A stretch of 64,000 nucleotides of DNA from Clarkia xantiana subsp. parviflora (lineage: Eukaryota; Streptophyta; Magnoliopsida; Myrtales; Onagraceae), in contig JAPTYO010000007.1 of NCBI GenBank assembly GCA_036873135.1, forward strand, positions 5,686,763 to 5,750,762. The letters are read 5' to 3'. The position numbers and the translations under genes are program-made. The notes under the pieces are model-generated. The model saw only the letters and a program-made list of their open reading frames with translations. It had not been told where the DNA came from and did not search any database. This document shows, one piece after another, positions 1 to 10,566 of this stretch (its first letter is position 1; every line of letters starts with the position of its first letter).

Positions 1-616
1 TAATTTTATATTAAAATAGTGAGGAAAAACTTGCATGTTATTTATTTACCGTTTTATTTTTTATGCAAATTGCTAGATGAACATTTGAAAAATGTGCACT
101 TTGCTAGTTAAACTTTGAATATATATATACGCAATTTTAAGCTAAATATTAAGGAAAGTTGCAAGTTTGTAGCTGAGTTCTCATAACGTGATATATACAC
201 GTATATGTTTCGTTCGTCAACTTTAAACAACAAAATTAAACAGAAATAGTAAATTACATTTTTGCAATTTTTATGGAAAAAATTCAACTATCAAATTGTT
301 AGGACTTTTCATAGCCCTTATATTTATTTGGAAAACCAACCAAATATATAATTACATAGTACAGACAAGTAGAGTACGTAGGCTTTTGTATGAACTTAAC
401 TATTCATATTTTGGAGTCTGATTTGATTGGTCTGATGAGTTAGCATATTTATCAGTCAGTTTGAAATATATATGTACAAGTATATGTATATGTGTATAAC
501 TAAACCCGTGAAAAATTGGAAGTCACGTTACATTTGTTTTGACATAGATGTTTCAGTAAGCAGCGGATTCTTAACTTTCAAGACACTGCCCTTCTTCTTT
601 TTGGATTGAAGCTACT

Positions 617-675
617 ATATTATATTATATTATATTATATTATATTATATTATATTATATTATATATATATATGA
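617..675. repeat. TATTA/TATA microsatellite
   Basis: A run of about eight TATAT/TATTA units followed by TA repeats, seen directly. Confidence 0.9.
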
Positions 676-1470
676 TATTAGCTATAGAGCTAGCAATATA
701 ATAATATATATACAAACAGGCACAGAACCCTACAAATTCTAAACACATATCGAAAGAGAACAGCACAGCTAACCTTTCTCGGATACAAAATACCGTGTCT
801 GTTGTTTTCGTGTTTGTTTCTATATATATAGAGTATAGACACATAAAAAACTATATCGATCCTATTAATTAATAACTCATTGACAAGTTCAATTCTCTAA
901 TAATTTCATGTTGAATCATCAACATATATAGAGATATATATTATATTATTATATATATACGGTCCCATATACACATGCATATGTTGTGTATAAATAGTTG
1001 GCCGTGTTGAGCTGCCCTATTGATCATAACTATATATTAGATTGTCCCAATTCGATCCATCATCATTCAAACTTTTCAAATGGTACGTAATTCATAATAA
1101 AAAAAAAAACATAACAACTAAATAAATAAAATATAGTTTTTTTTAATAAGAGTTTTTTTTTTACTACTGAAAAATAACCTTATTATATCATAATTTATTA
1201 TATTTTAGTATACATAAAAGACGCATCTAGAGTAAACAGAATCTAACAATTAACTCAGACTCAAATCGAACCATTTGATTCGAGCTCAAACTTGACGAGC
1301 CTTATTTTTTTAAGTTCGAACTCGACTTGGTGCTATACTTGAATGAGTTTGAATTCGACTAGATTCTACTCCCAAACGTAAAATTGTTCATTTAAATCAT
1401 AAATGGTACACTTTAACTCAAACTCGACTCAACTCAGATCTAATGTAAATCTCTAGTGTGTGAGCGCCTT

Positions 1471-1479
<9 letters not shown>

Positions 1480-1538
<59 letters not shown>
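1480..1538. repeat. AT dinucleotide microsatellite
   Basis: About 29 uninterrupted TA units, seen directly. It is likely to be length-variable. Confidence 0.95.
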
Positions 1539-1539
<1 letters not shown>

Positions 1540-2385
1540 CTCTTATAAGCTTGAACTCAATTCAAATAGACATTTGACAAAAAAAAAAAAAATCAAATAG
1601 GCTTTGAGCGGCTCGAGTGCATCAATGAACTTATACCTTGACACGTGCTAAAAAATGCTCGAAATTTATACCTAAAAATTTATGACGGATGAACTCCATT
1701 TTATTTTTTCTTCTACACATCCATCTTTAAAATAATATTTCCTCGCATTTGTATGATGAAAAACACTAATAATAATTTTTTTTTAATTTTTTTTCAGAAC
1801 TCGATGTCGGGATTTGTAATAAAAAATAAAAATATTAAGCGGCTACAGTATGTGACGTACCGTGTCTGATAGGAATTAGGATAATAGAGCTAGAGTGACT
1901 TCTGTCGTAGATTTTTTTTTTTTTTTGTGCATAAAGCTGTCTTAGTATTATTATTAGGTATGAAAAGAAAGAGAGAGCAAGAAGAAATCAGCTCTCATCC
2001 AACTAAAACATTGTTGATCTTACACGAAGAGGAGAGTGTTTCTCTCTTTCTCTCTCTTCCTGAAGAAGAAGAAGAAGTTGCTATATGTTTACACAGTATA
2101 TGTTTCGGCAGCATACTAATTAGAAGAAGCAACAGCAGCAGCTCCATGCCAAAGCAAGGCAACACTGCTCCTCTCTCGGCGTTTCCTGTCTTTTGGAAGT
2201 AATATCCATTTTTGACTCTCAACAACACACACCTAATTTATCCCCTTGCGTTTGTTTCTTCACACAAACATTCTCACTTCTTTCTTCTTCTTCTTCTTCT
2301 TCCTTTCTCTCTCCTCTCTCTCTCTACCTCTTTTGTACGTACGCTGCCTCCTATCTCTATTAGTAGTTTCAGTCCAAACCCAGAT

Positions 2386-5300
2386 ATGAATCTCTTGTCC
2401 GGTGATGCCTTCTCCATCTCCAATTCACTCAATGGCTTTCTCCCTCAAGACCACTTCCTTCCTCCCCCTACAAACCCTAACCCTAACCCTAATCCCTCTG
2501 CTGCTTCCTCCAAGAAGAAGCGCAATCAACCCGGTACACCAGGTAATGATTTTAACTCATCTATCGTGTGTATTATTCTTAATATAGTATTAGAGCGCAT
2601 ATGCTTAAATCATGGTGTAGATATTAGATATAAATTTAATTATGGGTTAATAAGAACCTAAAACAATCACAACTATAGGTCATGTCGCTAATTGACGTCC
2701 TAGATTTAAATTTGAATATTCGGTGTTCCAACTATCAAATTTGTTACTTTGATACTTTCCAGTTTTTCCGACATATTTTGGTGTTAAAGTTGGCTTTATA
2801 AGCAATAAAAATATGTTTATCCACTTTTTTGAAGTATCATGAACGTTGCTCTCATGAGTTAGGCCTATTTGATACTTCAAAAAAATATGTTTTATTTTAG
2901 TTAATTTTAAGATAAAAAAAAGTGTAAATCAACAAATCTGATAGTTAGATATCAAATATCAACATTTTAAAAACTGGACAAAAATTAGCAACATAACATA
3001 CAATTGATGTAACAATATGCATGAGAGGGCATCGAAAATCTTCACTCATATAATTCAGTTTATGAAACAGTTATTGCTAAATCTAAAAAAGTTTTGATTT
3101 TTATTAACTTTTTTGATCGGTTGGGTTGAAAAATGGGTTGCAGATCCAGATGCGGAGGTTATTGCTCTGTCACCGAAGACGCTAATGGCGACGAACCGAT
3201 TCCTCTGCGAAATATGCAACAAAGGGTTCCAGAGAGACCAGAACCTGCAGCTTCACCGGAGAGGCCATAACCTGCCGTGGAAACTCAAGCAGCGGTCGGA
3301 CAAAGACGTTATAAGGAAAAAAGTGTATATCTGCCCGGAGAAGTCGTGTGTCCACCACGACGCATCGAGAGCTCTCGGCGACCTCACCGGAATAAAGAAG
3401 CATTTCAGCCGCAAACACGGCGAGAAGAAGTGGAAGTGCGAGAAGTGCTCTAAGAAATATGCGGTTCAGTCGGATTGGAAGGCGCACTCTAAGATTTGCG
3501 GCACCAGGGAGTATAAGTGCGATTGCGGCACCTTGTTTTCTAGGTACGTACGTACCATATGAAAAAACATCATCCTTACTAGTAGAAAGTATTTTATTTA
3601 GGGTTAATTAAAAAAATTAATAACGTAGAAATAGTCCTAACTATATATCATGTTGATGTTGTCAACCGATGTTCTAGATTTAAAATTAGCAACATAACAT
3701 ATAGTTGATTGATTGATTTCTATTTTTTTTTTCTTTTAAAATTGTCAAAACAAAAACATATTTTTAAGTATCGAATAAGGCTAAACCAATAACAAATCTG
3801 ATACTTCGGAAAATCGAAAATACTATGTTTTTCATGCTTAAAACGTTAATATTAACGCTAAAATCAGTCGGAAAAAAATGTAAACTAACAAATCTAATAG
3901 TTGGGACAACGAGTATCAACATTTTAAATTTGTAACAACGATTAACACAATATGACATATAGTTGTGACTGTTTTTAGATTCTCAGTATTTTGATGAAAA
4001 ATAAACATTTTTTTTTTCTGAATATAAAGCAAATTGAAAATAGGAAAATTAAAATTGTATTGATTTTTCTGTTAAAATGTAACAAGATTCGAGAGTTGCA
4101 ACCACCGAATGTGTTCTAAAATTGATGCTATGTTGATTTAGGTCACATTTAATGAAAAGACAACACATTTCACAGTTTACGAACACTAATAAAGTCCGGA
4201 GTCCCCGGACTTTTTAATTTCTTGTAATTAACCCGAACCTAAATATTGGCGTGTTTTAATTCGAGGTTCATTAAATGATACTACATTTTTCATGCATGAT
4301 TGGACCTTAAATGAAGGCCGTGCGTTCCAAACATATGATTGATTCTTTAATAAAACCGAAACCAATTAATGAGGTTGTTCTTGTTGATAGGAAAGACAGT
4401 TTCATCACCCACAGAGCATTCTGCGATGCCTTAGCCGATGAAAGTGGAAGATTCGCATCGGTCGCTGCCGCGAACCTTAGCTTCAAGACTAATATGGTCG
4501 GGAATGAGAGCCAAGCCAATGCATTTTCGGGTAACTTTTCACATGGATTCATCGGCCGGAGAATGCAGGATCATATCGCGAGTATTTCGCAACACGGGAC
4601 GATTTTACATCCTCATGATAATTTCAATGGTACGTGCGTAAATAGTGATTTGAAAGGAATTGATTGAATTAAAATTACATAATAATAATAATTTTATCAA
4701 ATAATTTCAATCACATGTTTGAACTAATAATACAGTTCATTAAAACGAGTTAGACCAATAATTCATTGATACGCGATTTAAATTGGTCTTGTGAATGTTA
4801 CTATTGTGCATGTGACGAGTCAGAATGTCAACACTTTTTAAACATGTCAAAATTATTACTCACAGTCACAGCTCTCTTGTGGGGACTCTATCTACTATAG
4901 TACTAGTATCATTCCCAATCAAACAACCGAACCACGACCAGCTACTACATGAAATCTTAGATGATTAAGTTTTCTAATTAAAATGTGTAAACACTAAACA
5001 ATCATTTTCAGGATATTGGTGATTATTTTTTCTTTTTTTACCAGCAATAAGTTAAAAGGATGGGATGGTCAAATCTACTTTCTAATTTGACGCTCAATTA
5101 GACTTAGAAATAATTCCAACGATATCACTCAATTAGAGTCTATTTGAAAGTATTTTACTGTATTCTTTTCAAGTTTTTTCGAATCTATATTACACATAAA
5201 AGAAAACCTCACGTGGCAATCGCTTGCTTTTTTTCTATCAAATTTGAGAAATATTATAACGGATATAGCAATTTGTTTAGAAATTAAATTACAAATAATC

Positions 5301-6015
5301 GATTTTTAAAAAAATTATAATTTAGAATAGAGGTTAACTTAGATATAATTAAGAATTTTTTAACGAATAGAGGAATTCAATTTATTCATGTTAAAGTATA
5401 ATACTATAATGTCAAAACATACTTGATTTTTGACACTTTAAGACCGGTGCAGGATTTTCCGACATGGGGCTAATGGGGTCGACGACGAACGGCCTTTTCG
5501 GTTCATCTCTATCGACACTGCCCGGCCAGCTCGGAGGGCTAAAGGAAGAAGGTCTAAACGACGGAACCCTAGCATCCTCGTCTTCTTGTTTCTCCGACAT
5601 CACCACCACCAACAACAAGCTTCTGCAGAAGCCACCGCCGGCGCCGATGTCGGCCACGGCTCTTCTGCAGAAAGCAGCTCAGATGGGGTCCACCAGGAGC
5701 AGCGCCAGCGGCACGGCGTTCGGTGGCCTGATGACGTCATCCACGACGGGTCATCGGAGCACGAGCCCCGAGCAGTTGTTGATGGCGGCGCAGTCGATGA
5801 GTAACAGTGAAAAGCTGCACCAGTACGGTGGCATGGATTTGAACTTGACGAGGGATTTTCTCGGGATGGGCGGCGGAGGAGGTGGGCCCCGCCATGGCCA
5901 CCGTGGCCATGATGATGATTCGATCTTCTTTCAGGAGGAGTTTGCCAAGTTTGCTTCTTCGATGGCGTCTTCGTCGTCGGGGTCTGCCATGGCTGGGTTC
6001 ACGGGACATGTATAA
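2386..6015 (+). CDS. INDETERMINATE-domain (IDD) C2H2 zinc-finger transcription factor, JACKDAW/BALDIBIS-like
   Basis: Nuclear DNA-binding regulator; the JKD/BIB members of this family work with SHORT-ROOT and SCARECROW in root tissue patterning (family knowledge). Four exons: 2386-2542, 3144-3543, 4391-4629 and 5453-6015, all GT/AG, encoding 452 aa. The N-terminus has GDAFSIS, a PNPNPNP stretch and the basic KKKRNQPGTPD nuclear signal (about 43-53). The ID domain follows: finger 1 C2H2 at about 74-94 (CEICNKGFQRDQNLQLH), finger 2 from CPEKSCVHH (about 116), then two C2HC-type fingers ending near HRAFCDAL (about 192-199). The C-terminal part carries both family signatures, MSATALLQKAAQMGSTRS and LTRDFLGMGG, the latter pair linked to SHR/SCR binding. 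The ATG was chosen because exon 1 matches the conserved IDD N-terminus. Symbol left blank because orthology within the clade cannot be settled here. Confidence 0.93.
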
Positions 6016-7413
6016 TTCAAGTTTGACCCTTTTTGTTTCGACAATATTGGTGTTATTTTTCAGCAACGTAGTTTATGTTGTGTTTGTTACATTTGTGTCC
6101 AAAAATGCTTTGTTTATAATGTTAAGTTAGTATCTTATTGTGGCACAAATATGTTGTTCTTCACGCTAGAAGATAATTAGTCGTATCTTGTAATAACATT
6201 TATCACTGATAGAATAGTCGTATCTTATAATTAACTAAATCTACGTCTAATTCTTCACACTAAGTCACTAAGTTTATCATTTTATAATTTTTTGTAACGA
6301 TATTTGTGATTCTTGAGTCGATACAAAATATGAACATGACTAAGGTTGGAGTATTTAATATCGACTCAGTCTCAAATATATTTACAAAAATTATAAAATG
6401 AAAAACAAATTACTAGTTAATAAGGTTGAAATATGAACACGACTTTCACAAATGCTGAAATTAATCACAGCACAACATTATCGATGTTGTGTTAATTAAG
6501 GATGTCCTATATATCCTTAAACTAGATATATATTTGGAGTTTTCTTCTTGTTGTTCAGTGTATCTTTTGTTGCGTTATTATGGCATTTTCTTGTACTATA
6601 TATATTTCGACCCTTTATTATTATCATCAGTAAAGCAGCTTCACTGGAAAGTACATACTGTATAAAGTAAATAACCAGAGAGAAAGAGAGAAGCTCTGTT
6701 GTACACACTGACCCTATAAATTCAGCACAGACAATAATTTATTTCACAGAAATGCAATCAAGTGTGAATAGACTGACAATGAGAAACAACAGTTCACTAG
6801 CTAGCTAGCGATGCTCATCTCGATCGACCCCATGGTCAGTTATGAGAAGATTGCCGATGAAAAGTCTGAATCAACTCAGTCTGTTAAGGTACGTACACAT
6901 AAAGATATTATTATTAGTTATAATAACATAATTAGAAAATCGCTAGCTAACCTTTTTTTTTTTTAAGATTATTAATTAGCTAAACTTCCAACTGAACAAT
7001 TTGTTAATTAACTCTGCCCTGATCATATGCATTTTGTTCAATTTAACGGAAAAAAAATTGTGACAACAAAATACACTCTACTTTTGATACGATAGTAAAA
7101 TTTCATCAAATGTATACTATTCGCAAATCAAACGTGAAATAAGTTAAGCATAAAAAACTAAATAATTTTGTTCTTTCAAAATCTTGAATCAAAATAAACA
7201 AAAGTATTTAAAAATAATAACGAAATTATGGTGCTTCTAATAGGACTGATGGGATACCTCCTATATTTGGGTCGGACTTAGACGTATAGTGCACTGATCC
7301 TGATGTACATAATCATATGACTTATTTATATTTTTAAAAATTATATAAAACAAAATATTTGTTCTCTGATATTCCAGATTGTAACTATGCTTTTATTTAT
7401 TTATATATAGTAG

Positions 7414-7447
<34 letters not shown>

Positions 7448-8850
7448 CGTATTTAAATTTAATTTTAAATTCTAAGAATTTTATTTGATTCATGTAAAAT
7501 TGAAAAACATATTATCATCAAAGTAAACGGAAAAAAAAAACGAGCGATCGGCTTAAAACAACTGAGAGCAATTTGCTAGATCGGCAGTAGGGAGGGAAAG
7601 AGAGAGAATGGTGGTCTCGTGAATGGACAGAAACACAGGGAGCCGAGACAATGTAAAAGAGAACAGATGGGTGGGATCCACGTCTCATCTCCTCTCATTT
7701 CTGCAAATAAAATGCATGTAATGTATGAAAGAAAACCCTAACCCTAAACAAACCCAACGGTAACATGAGTGGTGCTAGCTCTACATCAAGCGATAACTCC
7801 AACCCATGCACGTTGCTCTTCTTGTTTTATTCTCTGTCTTCATCTCCTTATCCTTTTCCTTGTTTTTTATTTTATAATAATAATTATAATAATACATTTT
7901 CCTCCCTATAATCTAACCCTATATATTTATTTATAATAATGTATGTGTATTTATATATTAATTATAACTTATAAATATTATTTTGCAAAAGTTAACTCTA
8001 TATGTTAATATATTAAACAAATTGTTCACGGAAAACAAAGTCAAGTTGACCGGCCGTCAAGGAAATTCCGGCAAATTAAACCACACTCTTTGCGTCGTCA
8101 ACGGTGGTGGATCGTGGTTTTGGAGATATCGAGATGCGTGTCTCCTACTAGCTCTGCGCTGTTTGAAACCAAGTACACTCAATAGGTGATGCAGTAATTT
8201 TTTTTCTTCCCAAAATTGTATATTGTAAATTCATCATGCTAGTATGGAAATCTTCAAAACTCATATTCATATTATCCGCGTTTAGGGTTTTTCCAACGGA
8301 ACTTAATAAATAATTCGTGCATACACTAATCTCGTAAACGTTATAACACCATCAACAACTTAGTGTAGTCATACTGTCTGTCTGTTAGACTTAGTTTGCT
8401 TCACATCATTTTATGTCTACATGGAATGTGTATCAAGCATGACATGATATTTAATTAGGTCACCACGAGGTGAATCCAAAAAACATTCAAACCTAAAACT
8501 AGATTAAAGTATACCTTTTTAACCACTTAATCATCGTAAACTTACCGTTGCGGTAGTTAATTATAGCTAGATTTTTGTTAATGAGTAGACACTTCTAACA
8601 ATAAGTTCTTTGAGTAGTAAAATATGTAAAAGCTTTTATATATTTTAAAATAATACTATCGTCTTTTTATTTTATTTATTTATTTACTTACAAGAAAGGG
8701 GTCCAATTACCAAGTATCTAGCTAATTTAACAACCGCAACAGGCTAGCTAATTGGGGGAAGAGGCGACTTGCCATTTGGATCGTATATTCACGTGCATTG
8801 GATCTTAGTTGCCATTGGAAAGTAGAACTAAACAAGTAATTGATTATAAT

Positions 8851-8903
8851 TTATAATAACTTGATAACTTCACGGCCAAAAATAAATAAATTATAATAAC
8901 TTG
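8851..8903. mobile_element. Short GGCC(A)-tailed insertion with 13-bp direct repeats
   Basis: The 13-mer TTATAATAACTTG occurs at 8851-8863 and again at 8891-8903. It brackets 27 bp that contain GGCC followed by an A-rich tail. A second CTTGGCC-A(n) tract follows at 8904. Read as a severely 5'-truncated LINE insertion with its target duplication. The AT-rich repeat makes this less certain than the copy at 9264. Confidence 0.45.
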
Positions 8904-8959
8904 CTTGGCCAGAAAAAAAAAAATCAACTTTCTTCGATGCAAAATTAAAGCTATTTTGG

Positions 8960-9138
8960 GAACTACCAACAAGAGGTCAGTGTTCAGCACCTTACGTCCT
9001 TACCCCTTACGGGCTGACCCCGGTGCGAGTGGGGACGGTGCGAGTGGGGATTAAAAGTCTAGGTTGGAGCAAGCATGCTACATGTGCTGCCCTCCTAATT
9101 GGGGCCCACCTAGGATCACCCCGCGGAAAAAAAAAATG
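8960..9138 (+). mobile_element. Possible short poly(A)-tailed insertion of unknown family
   Basis: A GC-richer block ending in CCGCGG and ten A residues. It is flanked by similar words (TTGGGAAC at about 8954, ATGGGAAC at about 9137). It contains a local duplication of GGTGCGAGTGGGGA at about 9022-9050. It resembles a retroposed fragment, but I recognise no tRNA-like head that would make it a SINE. Confidence 0.3.
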
Positions 9139-9248
9139 GGAACCATGCACATTATTATTATAATAATAAGTTACCTGCTAATTGATCATTAATTAGTTTT
9201 ATAACAATAATAATTAATGAATATCTATACCACTGTTAGTGGTATTCT

Positions 9249-9298
9249 AATAGTTGACAATCTCTGGCCAAAAAAAAAAAAAAAATAGTTGACAATCT
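9249..9298 (+). mobile_element. Extremely truncated LINE-tail insertion with 15-bp target duplication
   Basis: The perfect 15-bp duplication AATAGTTGACAATCT at 9249-9263 and 9284-9298 brackets only CTGGCC plus 14 A residues (9264-9283). The insert matches the GGCC(A)n 3' end of the LINE at 24.05 kb. Confidence 0.75.
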
Positions 9299-10337
9299 TA
9301 CTCTTATTTGTTTGACTTTGAAACCTTTGATTCAAAACTCTTAGATAATTATTTCGCGGTAAGCAATTAAAATATCAAATCGCCTAGCTTACGCACTGTA
9401 TCAGGTATAAGAGATGGCAAATATAATCAAGTTGAACTGTCCTACCTCTTGATTATACTAACACGTTGGTGGAATCAGTGTATGTGTTTGTTGTTCACTA
9501 AGTCCAGTAGAAAAAAAAAATCATAAAATCATAAGTATGAGATCTCAAACATTACGCAACAAAATAACTATACAATCACCACATCAATTCCAAAAAAAAA
9601 AACATTATAATTACCATAGAAGTTATATATATGCTGCTTATTCTTCATATTCATATATGCGTGTTAGATTAACTGAATTAGCTAGATCTGAGGCTCTTTT
9701 TGGCTTTATATTATAACCACCTCTTTTCGGGAATCTGTTTATTCTATTTCCTTTCATTTCGGTGCACCAGCACCACCATAAAGCAGGAGTCGGAATATGG
9801 AAGTCAACCATAGTTGAAAAGTGAGAATTAAGAATTTATGTGCACTTCGCTATGAATCCGATATATAATCTGTTCTCTCCTTTTACTTAGATAATTTTAT
9901 ATATATATTGAAAAAGCAAGTTTTAAAATTTCCGTCTAATTTAGATATAATGATTCATGTCATAAACAAGTGAAAAATACTAGTTGATATTTAGGCACTT
10001 GAAATAATTTCAAGCTATTTTTATTTTCACATATTTAGTGCGTGAGTGATTCTGTCATAAAAAAAACTAACAAAATTAGCAATTTGTAGATATATATAAT
10101 TAGAACTAACAATATATTAAAAAAAAAAAATACAAATTTGTTGGATTGCATTGCACCTATATAACTACTGGGCCTTTTAATTTTATCTATAAATAGAAGT
10201 ACCTTGGGCCTTTTTCTTTGAGGACTAACTTAAGAACTGGCCCAGTTAGCTGATGTCTCCAGTTCTACACTTCTACCATACTGCCGTGTAATCGTCTACA
10301 GCGCACATATAGTATGGGCTTCAGCCCAACATAGTCC

Positions 10338-10438
10338 GACGTGGATGTCCAATACGTGGCGATACTCTGTTTGCTCCAACCACGTCATGCCACGTACCAC
10401 GTTCCACGTGGCTTTCGTCTATAGGCCACAGTACGTGG
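10338..10438. promoter_or_regulatory. Cluster of ACGTG/CCACG elements, likely unfolded-protein-response promoter
   Basis: Within 100 bp, about 130-230 bp upstream of the P58IPK start, lie GACGTGG (10338-10344), CCAAT (10349-10353) followed directly by ACGTGGC (10354-10360), CCACGTCATG (10380-10389), further CACGT words (10391-10403), the palindrome CCACGTGG (10404-10411) and TACGTGG (10432-10438). These match G-box and ERSE/P-UPRE type cores bound by bZIP28 and bZIP60 in plant ER stress (established knowledge). Use by this gene is inferred. Confidence 0.65.
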
Positions 10439-10566
10439 AATCCCGCGAGAAACTTTGTTTCCTCTGAACTCTTCTTCTCCTTCGTAACAGTCAGCGTCTT
10501 CAACCTATAATCTCCGATAAACAGAGTCGGAATCAATAGATCAATCAATCCAATCAGGCTGTGACA

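Larger units (their letters stand above)
1..2385. other. Upstream intergenic and leader region of the IDD gene
   Basis: Very AT-rich sequence with no supported gene. It holds a TATTA-type microsatellite (about 617-675) and a long AT dinucleotide run (about 1480-1538). A segment at about 1240-1450 is rich in ACTCGA/CTCGAG-type words and resembles one at 57.94-58.26 kb, probably an old dispersed repeat. From about 1930 to 2385 the sequence becomes CT-rich and GAA-rich, as in a plant 5' leader. Several short upstream ORFs precede the IDD start, the last ending at 2202. The transcription start cannot be fixed from sequence alone. Confidence 0.5.
6016..10330. other. Long intergenic region, no gene recognised
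   Basis: About 4.3 kb of AT-rich DNA. A leader-like stretch at 6700-6893 ends in a short ORF (start 6811) running into a GTACGT donor-like site at 6889, but I found no matching downstream exon. At 7560-7800 there is a purine-rich block with AACCCTAACCCTAAA telo-box words (about 7733-7747). It could be promoter or leader sequence of a non-coding transcript. A TA/TG microsatellite lies at about 7412-7447. Short poly(A)-tailed insertions occur near 8864-9283 and are listed separately. Confidence 0.5.

Noticed and set aside
1927..2202. 91-codon ORF as a separate protein gene
   Set aside because: It lies in the likely IDD leader, starts at a non-ATG codon and is low-complexity. At most upstream ORFs of the IDD transcript.
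5412..6130. Several ORFs on both strands overlapping the last IDD exon
   Set aside because: Shadows of a GC-rich coding exon; only the frame joined by the splice sites carries family motifs.
6811..6893. Short ORF (MLISIDPMVSYEKIAD...) ending at a GTACGT donor, as a first exon
   Set aside because: No downstream exon in frame with recognisable content. Kept only as a note in the intergenic entry.
7630..7655. ACAGGGAGCC word resembling a miR160 target or miRNA* strand
   Set aside because: Only 10 bases match, no foldback with a complementary arm was found nearby, and no ARF-like coding frame surrounds it.
10561..10566. GTG start for the P58IPK frame
   Set aside because: Non-ATG start unlikely in a plant nuclear gene when an ATG follows two codons later.
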